NCBI GenBank assembly: GCA_042095135.1
Contig: JBELBV010000040.1
Location: 1-19,917, forward strand
DNA: 19,917 bases
Reading direction: 5' to 3'
From: UA16 sp042095135
Lineage (GTDB): Bacteria > Bacteroidota > Bacteroidia > Flavobacteriales_D > Sanyastnellaceae
A program made the translations under genes and the position numbers. The notes beneath the pieces are model-generated. The model was not told where the DNA came from and did not search any database. It was given only the letters and a program-made list of their open reading frames with translations. How positions within the stretch are numbered: position 1 is the stretch's first letter; the number at the start of each line of letters is the position of its first letter. Positions 6,873 through 14,617 of this stretch are shown here, one piece after another.

Positions 6873-7901
6873 TTAACGCGCGATCAACCCCTTGTTGATG
6901 CGTTTGACCAACGCGGGACCTTCGTGAATCAGACCCGAATAAACCTGCACCAAACACGCTCCGGCGTCGAGCTTTTCTTGCGCATCTTCAGGCCCGCAGA
7001 TGCCCCCGACTCCAATAATCGGGAACGCGCCTTGCGACCGCTGGTGCAGGTGCCGAATCACCTCGGTTGATCGGGCGCGCACTGGGGCACCGCTCAAACC
7101 GCCCGCTCCCATCTGTTCCACTTCTTCGGCGGGTGTGCTCAACCCGTCCCTCGAAATGGTCGTATTGGTGGCAATGACGCCTGCGATTCCGGCTGCTTGC
7201 ACCAACTCAACAATGTCATCTAGCTGCTCGTTGGTCAAATCCGGCGCGATTTTCAAAAAAATAGGACGTGCAACGGAGCGCTTGGAACGCTCGGCCATAA
7301 GGGTTTCCAACAGCCGCTGGAGCGGCTCTTTTTCCTGCAATTCCCGCAAGCCCGGGGTATTGGGCGAACTGACGTTGACCACAAAATAATCGACGTAATC
7401 GTACAGCGCATTGAAGCACTGCACATAATCCGATTCTGCCTGATCGTTGGGCGTGATTTTGTTTTTGCCAATGTTTCCGCCCACGATGAGCCCCGACGGT
7501 CGACGGCGGAGTCGGGCCGCAGCGGCGACCATTCCGGAATTGTTGAACCCCATCCGATTGATGATGCCCTTGTCAGCTGGCAAGCGGAACAGGCGAGGTT
7601 TGGGATTGCCATCCTGTGGCAAAGGGGTGATGGTGCCGATTTCTACGAAGCCGAAACCCAAAACGTTCATCTGCTTCAACCAGCGTGCATCCTTGTCAAA
7701 TCCCGCTGCCAAGCCCACTGGATTGGGAAACTTCAATCCGGCGACTTCCACTTCCAACGCGTTGGAGCGCACAGAATAAAATAATTGCAGCAAGGCACCC
7801 ACGCCGGGAATGGCGCAAGCAATCGTCAACAACGCCATCGTCCACTCGTGGGCCTTTTCGGGCTGCAGTTTAAAAATCAGTGGCTTTAGCGTCTTGTACA
7901 T
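6873..7901 (-). CDS. pyrD: Dihydroorotate dehydrogenase (quinone), class 2
   Basis: Oxidises dihydroorotate to orotate in pyrimidine synthesis and passes electrons through FMN to membrane quinone. The 342 residues match class 2 length, with an N-terminal amphipathic segment (about 1-45) for membrane association. Visible are AAGFDKD (K70), NRMGFNN, VNVSSPNTPGLR with the class 2 catalytic serine expected at S179, LKIAPDL and ATNTT (N246). The frame is open upstream to 8183, but that extension would overlap the divergent gene at 8013, lacks family similarity and leaves the MYKTLKPLIFKL start internal, so ATG 7901 is used. A -7-like box 4 bases upstream supports this start. Confidence 0.96.
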   Translation of the reverse strand: MYKTLKPLIFKLQPEKAHEWTMALLTIACAIPGVGALLQLFYSVRSNALEVEVAGLKFPNPVGLAAGFDKDARWLKQMNVLGFGFVEIGTITPLPQDGNPKPRLFRLPADKGIINRMGFNNSGMVAAAARLRRRPSGLIVGGNIGKNKITPNDQAESDYVQCFNALYDYVDYFVVNVSSPNTPGLRELQEKEPLQRLLETLMAERSKRSVARPIFLKIAPDLTNEQLDDIVELVQAAGIAGVIATNTTISRDGLSTPAEEVEQMGAGGLSGAPVRARSTEVIRHLHQRSQGAFPIIGVGGICGPEDAQEKLDAGACLVQVYSGLIHEGPALVKRINKGLIAR

Positions 7902-7905
7902 GGCG

Positions 7906-7913
7906 CGAAAATA
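7906..7913 (-). promoter_or_regulatory. -7 promoter element of pyrD
   Basis: Minus-strand TATTTTCG, one mismatch to TAnnTTTG, ending 4 bases before the pyrD ATG. Predicts a leaderless mRNA. Confidence 0.45.
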
Positions 7914-7932
7914 ATGCGATTCCTCGGGTTGG

Positions 7933-7954
7933 CTGTGGAAAAAACTGTGGATAG
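7933..7954. repeat. Two 9-base direct repeats resembling DnaA boxes
   Basis: TGTGGAAAA (7934-7942) and TGTGGATAG (7946-7954) start 12 bases apart and share CTGTGGA. Each differs at one position from TGTGGATAA, the reverse complement of the DnaA box TTATCCACA. They lie between the divergent promoters of pyrD and the gene at 8013, so they may form an operator. A chance match is also possible. Confidence 0.4.
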
Positions 7955-7994
7955 CGCATGCGACGCCACCCCCCACCAGCATGCACGCAGCGCA

Positions 7995-8002
7995 TAGATT
8001 TG
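7995..8002 (+). promoter_or_regulatory. -7 promoter element of the gene at 8013
   Basis: TAGATTTG is a full match to TAnnTTTG and ends 10 bases before the ATG at 8013, predicting a leader of only about 6 bases. Confidence 0.5.
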
Positions 8003-8012
8003 GTTCCCAACG

Positions 8013-8588
8013 ATGAAGAACCTTGGGCTTTTTAGTTGGATGAAGAGGCGGAAACTCACCGAAGAACAGGTGGCTGCCCTCTTCGTGGAAACCACCTTCG
8101 AGACGGTAGAGCAAGGTTGGCCCGAAATCGCAGCTTTTCTCAACGACTCCTCCGTCTTCGTCCAGCGACCCAACCTCGACCAAGAGGATTACGGCAGGTT
8201 CTTGATGATCATCGTTTCAGCCAACCTCCAGCTCATCCCTAAGCATTTCGACAGCGGTGTTGACCGGCAGATTATTCAGCACATCTGCTCCAAGTTCGCG
8301 TTGGCCTTTGGTTTGACGCCCGACGTTTTTACCTCGAAAGTGAAAAACTACCGGTCGTTCATGAAGCAAATCAACCAGCCTTCCAAGAACCTGGTGACGG
8401 CGATGACACGCGCCGTCTTCTATAAGTACCAGCTGAACCAGTGTCAAGAACCGTACTTCCGGGACATGAACACGCCCGAACCCAACATCCAGCGTGAGCT
8501 CAAAAGCCTAATGGCACACTTCCTCTGGGATTGGGACGCCTTCACGGATAACTACCGGGTCTCCGCGAGCAAAGTCCGATTAGGATAA
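8013..8588 (+). CDS. Unrecognised protein, 191 residues
   Basis: I do not recognise this family. The product is probably cytoplasmic and mostly alpha-helical, with no signal peptide or membrane helix. It starts with a basic segment (MKNLGLFSWMKRRKL) and has an aromatic-rich C-terminal part (HFLWDWDAFTDNY). It looks like a real gene: codon use resembles the neighbours, an exact -7 box lies just upstream and the frame is clean. It is divergent from pyrD, and its last 9 bases overlap the end of smpB on the other strand, so the two stop codons are interlocked. Its function cannot be read from sequence. Confidence 0.75.
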   Translation: MKNLGLFSWMKRRKLTEEQVAALFVETTFETVEQGWPEIAAFLNDSSVFVQRPNLDQEDYGRFLMIIVSANLQLIPKHFDSGVDRQIIQHICSKFALAFGLTPDVFTSKVKNYRSFMKQINQPSKNLVTAMTRAVFYKYQLNQCQEPYFRDMNTPEPNIQRELKSLMAHFLWDWDAFTDNYRVSASKVRLG

Positions 8589-9017
8589 GCGATCCAAGTC
8601 TCGGGCCTGATCTTTGTCCTTGAGCGCTGCGCGTTTGTCGTGCAACTTCTTCCCCTTCGCCACGGCAATGTTGACTTTGGCGTATCCGCTTTTTGCAATG
8701 AACATGCGCACCGGCACGACGGTCACGCCGACATCTTTCAAGCGCTTTTCCAGTTTCTTGAGTTCGGTTTTCTGCAGGAGCAACTTTCGCGGACGGCGGA
8801 CTTCGTGCGGCGTGTAACCGGCATTGGGGTATTCGGCGATGTACATGTTGTACACGAAAAACTCGCCGCCATTGAATCGGCAATAGGCCTCTCCTATGCT
8901 GGCTTTACCTGCACGAATGGACTTGATTTCCGAACCGACCAATTGGATTCCGGCGGTGAATTCGTCCGTCAAGAAATAGGTATAAGACGCTTTTTTGTTT
9001 TTGATCTCCACCGCCAT
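8580..9017 (-). CDS. smpB: SsrA-binding protein SmpB
   Basis: Binds tmRNA and places it on stalled ribosomes for trans-translation. The 145-residue protein has the family hallmarks: EIKNKKASYTYFL at the N-terminus, GSEIKSIRAGKASIGEAYC, the YNMYIAEY segment, RPRKLLL, and a basic C-terminal tail (GKKLHDKRAALKDKDQARDL) of the kind that folds into the mRNA channel. The frame is open upstream to 9203 but that part is not SmpB-like and overlaps the divergent gene at 9065; ATG 9017 has an exact -7 box 4 bases upstream. The tmRNA gene itself is not in this window. Confidence 0.97.
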   Translation of the reverse strand: MAVEIKNKKASYTYFLTDEFTAGIQLVGSEIKSIRAGKASIGEAYCRFNGGEFFVYNMYIAEYPNAGYTPHEVRRPRKLLLQKTELKKLEKRLKDVGVTVVPVRMFIAKSGYAKVNIAVAKGKKLHDKRAALKDKDQARDLDRLS

Positions 9018-9021
9018 GCGG

Positions 9022-9029
9022 CAAAAGTA
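9022..9029 (-). promoter_or_regulatory. -7 promoter element of smpB
   Basis: Minus-strand TACTTTTG, a full match to TAnnTTTG, ending 4 bases before the smpB ATG. Predicts a leaderless smpB mRNA. Confidence 0.6.
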
Positions 9030-9052
9030 CAGCACGGAGCCCACTGCCGTCC

Positions 9053-9060
9053 TACCTTTG
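9053..9060 (+). promoter_or_regulatory. -7 promoter element of the adenosine-deaminase-family gene
   Basis: TACCTTTG, a full match to TAnnTTTG, ending 4 bases before the ATG at 9065. It is only 23 bases from the opposing smpB element, so the two promoters are back to back and probably compete. Confidence 0.6.
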
Positions 9061-9064
9061 ATGC

Positions 9065-10087
9065 ATGGAAGCGCAATCCGTTCATTCGGCCATCCAGGCC
9101 ATGCCCAAGGTGGAACTACACTGCCACTTGGAGTTGGCCATCCGACAAGAAACCCTGAAAAGGTTCGCCTTGGAGCGCGGATACGACGTAGCGGATGATG
9201 CAAAATTTGCTGAGGCGTTTCTCATTCAATCCCCCATGGGTGAATTGCCATCCGTACTGCACAAGTTCCTAAACACCCGGGACGTGCTTGATGCCGCCGA
9301 TTGCATTGAACAGGTGGCGTTCGAGGTGTGCGAGGACATGTACCTCCACTCCAACGTGCGCATCCTGGAACTGCGTTACGCCCCGAGCTTCTTGCTGGAC
9401 AAGCACACTCACATCTCACCAGATGCGCTGCAGGAGGCCATCCAACGTGGGGTGGCGCGGGCCGAATCCACCTACCCGATGGCCGTGGGCCTCATCTGCA
9501 TCTTGCAACGAACCAAATCGGTTGACGACAATGCGTACTGGGTGGATTTTGCCCTGAATCACACAAATGGGTTTCTCGCCCTCGACCTCGCGGACAACGA
9601 AGTAGACTTCGATCCTGAACCATTCATCCCGTTGTTCCAACGCGCAAAAGCCGGCGGGTTGGGCATCACCGTACATGCCGGAGAGCCCCGCATCGCTGGG
9701 ATTTCCAAAAACATCACCACGGCCATTGAAGCCATGGGCGCCGACCGCATCGGTCATGGCCTGCAAGCCATCGAAGACCCACGTGTAATCGACTTATTGG
9801 TGCGAACGGAAACCCCGCTCGAGCTCTGTCCGACGAGCAACTGGTTGACCGGCGCGTGCGATGGGCTGCACGCCCATCCCATCAAGGCTCTGTTCGAAGC
9901 CGGCGTGCACACGACCATCAACACCGACGATCCGGGCATCATGGTCACCGACCTCAACCGGGAATTTCAGCACGTTCACGTGCACAGGGGATTTACCCCA
10001 GAACAGCTTCGGCAATGCGTTGATTGGGCGCTCGCGCACAGCTTCATTCCCTCGGCCAAAAAAGACGGCGTGTGGCCGGTATCATGA
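9065..10087 (+). CDS. add: Adenosine deaminase family protein
   Basis: A 340-residue amidohydrolase of the adenosine/adenine/AMP deaminase group, expected to replace a purine 6-amino group with a keto oxygen. The zinc site is complete: ELHCH (H19, H21), VHAGE (H204, catalytic E207), IGHG (H231) and NTDDPG (D288, D289). Two substrate-pocket segments are unusual: the usual HLDG/HLEG is HLEL here (L24 for glycine), and the usual DLAGDE is DLADNE (D177 for glycine). Adenosine is therefore the likely but not certain substrate; adenine or another 6-aminopurine compound is possible. The start ATG 9065 has an exact -7 box 4 bases upstream. Its stop overlaps the ATG of the next gene (ATGA at 10084-10087), so the two are probably translated from one mRNA. 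Confidence 0.88.
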   Translation: MEAQSVHSAIQAMPKVELHCHLELAIRQETLKRFALERGYDVADDAKFAEAFLIQSPMGELPSVLHKFLNTRDVLDAADCIEQVAFEVCEDMYLHSNVRILELRYAPSFLLDKHTHISPDALQEAIQRGVARAESTYPMAVGLICILQRTKSVDDNAYWVDFALNHTNGFLALDLADNEVDFDPEPFIPLFQRAKAGGLGITVHAGEPRIAGISKNITTAIEAMGADRIGHGLQAIEDPRVIDLLVRTETPLELCPTSNWLTGACDGLHAHPIKALFEAGVHTTINTDDPGIMVTDLNREFQHVHVHRGFTPEQLRQCVDWALAHSFIPSAKKDGVWPVS

Positions 10088-11933
10088 GTTTACACCGCCT
10101 GTCCCAATGGCTCGTGGTGGCCTTTACCATGGTTTGCGTCACACAGACCCGTGGACAGATCACGCTTGGGACACTCGCTTTGGAGCCCGGCGCCAACCAA
10201 GACTACGTGCTTTTCAGCCCCAACGGTTCGGAGACCACGTACTTAATTGACAAATGCGGAAGGCAGATTCATCATTGGGAAACGGAAGGACGCCCCGGCT
10301 TGATGGCTTACTTCATGGACAACGGGGATTTGGTGCGCACGCGCAACCACCAGACCGGACAATTTCTCGGCGGCGGAATCGGCGGCATCATCGAGCGATT
10401 CGACTGGGAAGGTAATTTGCTTTGGACTGACACGCTTGCCTCGCCTTCGCACCATCAACACCATGACATTGCCGTCATGCCTAATGGCAACATCTTGGCC
10501 ATTCTCTGGGAAAAATGGTTCGCTGAAGACGCCATTGCACGCGGTCAGCTGCCGGAACTCGCATCGGAAGAAGTCTGGGTCACCCGGGTGGTCGAATTGG
10601 CTCCTCTGCCCGGCACAGGCAGCGAGGTCATCTGGTCTTGGAGCCCGTGGAATCACCTCATCCAGAACACGGACCCTGCCTTACCCAACTATGGAGAGCC
10701 GTCAGATCATCCCGGGCGTTTTGACGTCAATTTTGAAGCTGTGGCTGAATCAGGTGGACCCGGCTTCGGACAAGAAGCGGCCTACGATTGGATGCACGTC
10801 AACAGCATCCATTACCACCCTGAACGCGACGAAATCGTATTGAGCAGCCGCCACTGGAACGAAGTGTGGATCATCGATCACAGCACCACGACTGAGGAGG
10901 CAGCCGGAAGCAGCGGAGGCCAGCACGGCAGCGGAGGAGACTTGCTTTGGCGGTGGGGCAATCCAGTGGCTTATGGCCAAGGAGACGAATCCAATCAGCA
11001 GTTTTTTGGCCAACATGACGCCCAATTCATCGTCAGCCCTGAAGGGCTCGGTTTCAGTGTGTACAACAACGGTATTGGACGTCCCGACGGCAATTACAGC
11101 ACGGTTCAACACATCCCTATTCCTTTGGATGAGGACGGTGGATTCGATTCCCCCGTAAACCAAGCTTTTGGGCCTGAAACGGCAATATGGACTTTTCCCT
11201 CAACCCCCGATTTCACCTTTTACTCCCCCAACATCTCTGGTTACACCCAATTGAACGACGGCCACCACCTCATCTGTCAAGGTGCCAATGGCCGGTTTTT
11301 CGAGCTGGATGAAANNNNNNNNNNNNNNNNNNNNNNNNNNNNNNNNNNNNNNNNNNNNNNNNNNNNNNNNNNNNNNNNNNNNNNNNNNNNNNNNNNNNNN
11401 NNNNNNNNNNNNNNGGCCACCACCTCATCTGTCAAGGTGCCAATGGCCGGTTTTTCGAGCTGGATGAAACGGACAATCTTGTGTGGGAATACGTCAACCC
11501 CATTACGAGCACAGGCCCCTTAACCCAAGGTAACAACCCCGTTCAGAATGGAGTGTTCCGAGTCACATCGATACCGTCATCCCACCCGGGCTTGGCAGGG
11601 CGCAACCTCGAGCCCGGTGATCCGCTCGAGTTGAACCCCGGGCCGCTGGATTGCACCGTTGAGGTATGGGACACCCCGGCTAGCCAAACCGCGCAGCTGT
11701 GGCCCAATCCCGCACACGCCGCCATCACCATCAGTGGCCTTGATCTGGCTGCACCCACGCACATCAACATCTGCAATGCGACCGGTCAAACCGTGTGGAC
11801 CGGAAAGGCCGTTAAGACGGCTACAGTGGACGTCTACTTTTGGCCGCCGGGGCTGTATGTCGCACTTTTACAAGTGGAGAATGCTGATGCACACACGGCA
11901 GCTCCATTGACTCTCAAATTCCTGGTGAAATGA
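10084..11933 (+). CDS. Secreted arylsulfotransferase-like protein with T9SS sorting domain, interrupted by an assembly gap
   Basis: Resembles the arylsulfotransferase (ASST) family, beta-propeller enzymes that move sulfate between phenolic compounds; substrates of the Bacteroidota members are not established. A signal peptide (about 1-25) is followed by family-like segments: YLIDKCGRQIHHW, HHQHHDIAVMPNGNILAILWE (H126, H127), DWMHVNSI (H238), WIIDHSTTTEEAAG and LLWRWGNP. The C-terminal ~80 residues, from LWPNPAHAAITISGL, form a type A T9SS sorting domain, so the protein should cross the outer membrane and be surface-anchored or released. The 100 Ns and one copy of a 55-base duplication must be removed to read it: the result is 564 residues in one frame. 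Without this correction the frame ends falsely at 11523. It overlaps the upstream deaminase and the downstream paralogue by ATGA. Confidence 0.87.
11260..11314 (+). repeat. 55-base duplication, left copy at the gap edge
   Basis: These 55 bases are identical to 11415-11469 on the other side of the N run. An exact overlap of this odd length touching both gap edges is typical of two de Bruijn-graph contigs sharing one k-mer, so it is best explained as an unmerged contig overlap. Confidence 0.9.
11315..11414. other. Assembly gap of exactly 100 N
   Basis: Exactly 100 unknown bases, the conventional placeholder for a gap of unknown size. The flanking 55-base duplication and the frame restored by collapsing it indicate that no sequence is really missing. 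Confidence 0.95.
11415..11469 (+). repeat. 55-base duplication, right copy at the gap edge
   Basis: Exact copy of 11260-11314. Deleting 11315-11469 (155 bases) joins the frame ending FFELDE to the one beginning TDNLVWEY. Confidence 0.9.
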
Positions 11934-13822
11934 AAACCAACCGATTCATCGCATTCCTCCTGATTATAATCCCCTCGGTGTGGGTCTGTGCTCAGTCCAA
12001 TACAGTCGGTACCATCGCTTACGACCCCGACCTGTATGCCGAAGGGTACACCCTGGTCTATCCACACAACCAACCGCATGCGCGGCTCATTGACGCCTGC
12101 GGAGAAGTCGTCCACCAGTGGACCAACGACACGTTGCGCCGACCCGGCAACAGTGCGTATTTGACCCCCATGGGCAACCTCGTTTGGGCGCACCGACCGG
12201 CTAATTTCCTAGGCGACGCCATCTGGGCAGGGGGCGGTGGCGCAGTCATCGAAGGCCGGACATGGGACAATGCCATTCAGTGGAACTTTACCCTGAACGA
12301 CTCTACCGGGCGTTTGCACCACGATTTTGCCTTGACCAACACAGGTACCGTCCTCGCCATCGCATGGGAGCGCATCGATTCCACCACGGCGGTGGAAGCT
12401 GGGCGCAACCCCGAACTGCTCGAAGACGGTGAGCTCTGGAGCGAGCGCATCATCGAGTTGATGCCCAACGAATCGGGCGGTGCCGATGTCATTTGGGAAT
12501 GGCGTGCCTGGGACCACCTCGTGCAAGACTTCGATTCCACCAAAGCCAACTTTGGCAACCCCGCGTTGGCACCGGAGCGGGTGGATCTGAATTTTGGCAC
12601 ACCGAGCTCAGCCGCACCGGATTGGCTGCACATGAACAGCATCGACTTCAATCCCTCGCTGGGGCACATTCTTCTCAGCATTCCCACATTCGACGAATTG
12701 TGGATCATCGATAAAGCCGCACCGGAAAACGGGTTGATTTGGCGTTGGGGCAATCCGGAAGCACACGCGAACGGCACGAGTGAGGACCAGCAATTGCATT
12801 ACCAACATGCAGCACGTTGGCTGGATGCACCGTATCACCAAGGTTCTCCCGATTTTGGAAAGATTGCGGTCTTCAACAACCGGAACCCAGGGGCTACCGG
12901 CCCCTTCTCAAGTGCGCATTTGATTGCGCCGATACTCATCGAAAACGAGGGGTCGACCACTTATGCGATGAACGAAACAGGCACATTCTCCCCGGATGCT
13001 TTCGACTGGACGTGGACCGCGCCCACTCCAACGGATTTCTTCAGCAGTGGACTGTCCAACTTTGAGCGGCTGCCCAACGGCAACAACCTCCTCCTCAGCG
13101 GGCGTACGGGTGAGATTTTCGAATTTACCGCGGGAGGAGACACGGCGTGGTATTACCGCGTACCGCTCCAAGCCGGAACAACTGTAGCACAGGGCACAGA
13201 ACTCGGGATGAACGACAATTTGCTGTTCCGTGCCACGCGGTACCCGGCCCAGTTCCCTGTTTTCAACTCCGTGGACCTAACCCCCATGGGCGCATGGGAA
13301 CTCAGCCCCAACCCCCTCTTGGCTTGCCAACCCTGCAACTTAGCTGCGGCTGTGACCGTTGAGGCCGGCGCTGCCTCACTGAATGTGGAGGGGGCCAATG
13401 GCACCTATTTGGCCACGTGGCTGGTGGATGGAGTAGAAGTGTGCACCGGGGATTCGATTGGATGGGATGGTCCCTGTGCGGATGCTGCAGCCGCCTTAAT
13501 GGATGGCATGGACATCGAAGTCATCATCGTAGATGAATCCGGATGTGAGTTCACGACACAATTCACGTGGATCGCATCCAACATCATGGAACAAGAACTG
13601 ACCTTTCGCGCTTGGCCGAACCCAGCACATGGCACCCTGAACATCACCGGCATAGATGCAGGAGAAACGGCCGCGCTGCATTCGCTTACCGGCCAACTCG
13701 TTGCCACACACTCAGTCAATTCAGCTACCCAAATCGTCCGCATGGATGTGAGTGACGTGTCCGCGGGGGCCTACCTGCTGCGTGTAGGTTCGCAGTGCTC
13801 CCACATCCTGATCCGTCGTTAA
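11930..13822 (+). CDS. Secreted arylsulfotransferase-like protein with T9SS sorting domain (second paralogue)
   Basis: A 630-residue paralogue of the preceding gene. It has a signal peptide (about 1-22, ending in CAQS), then propeller segments LIDACGEVVHQW, IWAGGGGAVIE, RLHHDFALTNTG (H130, H131), DWLHMNSIDFNP (H234), ELWIIDK and LIWRWGNP (about 270-276). Residues of about 465-550 form an extra region with paired cysteines that looks like an Ig/PKD-type module and is absent from the first paralogue. The last ~75 residues, from FRAWPNPAHGTLNITGI, are a type A T9SS sorting domain. Sulfate transfer is inferred from family likeness only. Its ATG overlaps the previous stop codon, so the two are translated as a pair. 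Its own TAA stop is embedded in the -7-like box of paaG. Confidence 0.88.
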   Translation: MKTNRFIAFLLIIIPSVWVCAQSNTVGTIAYDPDLYAEGYTLVYPHNQPHARLIDACGEVVHQWTNDTLRRPGNSAYLTPMGNLVWAHRPANFLGDAIWAGGGGAVIEGRTWDNAIQWNFTLNDSTGRLHHDFALTNTGTVLAIAWERIDSTTAVEAGRNPELLEDGELWSERIIELMPNESGGADVIWEWRAWDHLVQDFDSTKANFGNPALAPERVDLNFGTPSSAAPDWLHMNSIDFNPSLGHILLSIPTFDELWIIDKAAPENGLIWRWGNPEAHANGTSEDQQLHYQHAARWLDAPYHQGSPDFGKIAVFNNRNPGATGPFSSAHLIAPILIENEGSTTYAMNETGTFSPDAFDWTWTAPTPTDFFSSGLSNFERLPNGNNLLLSGRTGEIFEFTAGGDTAWYYRVPLQAGTTVAQGTELGMNDNLLFRATRYPAQFPVFNSVDLTPMGAWELSPNPLLACQPCNLAAAVTVEAGAASLNVEGANGTYLATWLVDGVEVCTGDSIGWDGPCADAAAALMDGMDIEVIIVDESGCEFTTQFTWIASNIMEQELTFRAWPNPAHGTLNITGIDAGETAALHSLTGQLVATHSVNSATQIVRMDVSDVSAGAYLLRVGSQCSHILIRR

Positions 13823-13827
13823 CTTAG
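13820..13827 (+). promoter_or_regulatory. -7-like element of paaG, containing the upstream stop codon
   Basis: TAACTTAG has one mismatch to TAnnTTTG and ends 4 bases before the paaG ATG at 13832. Its first three bases are the TAA stop of the arylsulfotransferase-like gene. It suggests that paaG can be transcribed independently. Confidence 0.4.
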
Positions 13828-13831
13828 GACC

Positions 13832-14617
13832 ATGAGCACGGAACCCTCTATTCAGACTTCGATCCAAGATGGGATTTGCACCATTAGGTTGAACCGACCA
13901 TCGGTGTTCAACAGTTTCAACCAAGCCATGGGGCGCGCTTTTCAGGCCGCTTTGGATGCCGCAGCAACGGACGCGGCCGTTCGATGCGTGGTAATCACCG
14001 GCAACGGCAAGGCGTTCTGTGCCGGTCAAGACCTCAAAGAAGTCACTGCACCTGACGCCCCGGATTTTACCGAAATCGTCGAGCAGACATACAACGAGAG
14101 TGTTCGCCGAATCCGCTCTATGGAGAAGCCTGTGGTGGGGGCGATCAATGGGGTAGCTGCAGGTGCTGGTGCCAACATCGCATTGGCATGTGATCTCACC
14201 GTAGCAAGCGCCTCCGCTTCATTCATCCAGGCATTTTCCAAAATCGGTCTCATCCCTGACAGCGGAGGAACCTGGTTCTTGCCGCGCCTCGTTGGCATGC
14301 AACGGGCTGCGGCCTTGGCCTTCCTCGGAGACAAATTGAATGCCGCTGAAGCCGAAGCCATGGGACTCATCCACAAGGCTGTGGCGGACGATGCCTTTGA
14401 GGCCGAAGTGGCAGCACTTGCCAAGCGACTGGCCCAGATGCCCACCCGGGGATTGGGCTTGACCAAACGCGCTTTCAATGCCGGATGGAACACGGAGTTG
14501 ACTAACCACCTCACCACGGAGCGGGACCTGCAAATGGAAGCTTCACGAACCGCCGACTATGCCGAAGGCGTTACGGCATTCCTTGAAAAACGTGCTCCCC
14601 AATTCAAAGGATCATGA
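13832..14617 (+). CDS. paaG: Enoyl-CoA hydratase/isomerase, PaaG-like
   Basis: A 261-residue crotonase-fold protein close in length and sequence pattern to E. coli PaaG (262), which isomerises the ring-epoxide of phenylacetyl-CoA to an oxepin and also acts as a delta3,delta2-enoyl-CoA isomerase. Matching segments are LNRPSVFNSFN, FCAGQDL (oxyanion hole, 62-68), NGVAAGAGANIALACD (106-121), FIQAFSKIGLIPDSGGTW with the expected catalytic D143, GLGLTKRAFN and ADYAEGVTAFLEKRAPQFKG. No other phenylacetate genes are in the window, so a role in fatty-acid or aromatic degradation is open; annotation as a generic enoyl-CoA hydratase is the alternative. Its stop overlaps the ATG of the DUF551 gene. Confidence 0.82.
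   Translation: MSTEPSIQTSIQDGICTIRLNRPSVFNSFNQAMGRAFQAALDAAATDAAVRCVVITGNGKAFCAGQDLKEVTAPDAPDFTEIVEQTYNESVRRIRSMEKPVVGAINGVAAGAGANIALACDLTVASASASFIQAFSKIGLIPDSGGTWFLPRLVGMQRAAALAFLGDKLNAAEAEAMGLIHKAVADDAFEAEVAALAKRLAQMPTRGLGLTKRAFNAGWNTELTNHLTTERDLQMEASRTADYAEGVTAFLEKRAPQFKGS

Noticed and set aside
7955..7963. Short palindrome CGCATGCG near the pyrD divergent region
   Set aside because: Eight bases, no second copy at regular spacing and a self-complementary GC-rich word is expected by chance.
7902..8183. N-terminal extension of pyrD by 94 codons
   Set aside because: It overlaps the divergent gene at 8013, does not resemble class 2 enzymes, and ATG 7901 fits both the family start and the -7 box.
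9018..9203. N-terminal extension of smpB by 62 codons
   Set aside because: SmpB proteins are about 145-160 residues; the extension overlaps the deaminase gene and lies upstream of the promoter box.
11260..11469. The 55-base direct repeat as a genuine tandem duplication
   Set aside because: Both copies end exactly at an N run of conventional length, and collapsing them restores the frame and the alignment with the paralogue.
10024..11523. A 499-codon protein reading through the Ns
   Set aside because: It contains unknown residues and then re-reads the duplicated bases in the wrong frame; the true gene starts at 10084 and continues to 11933.
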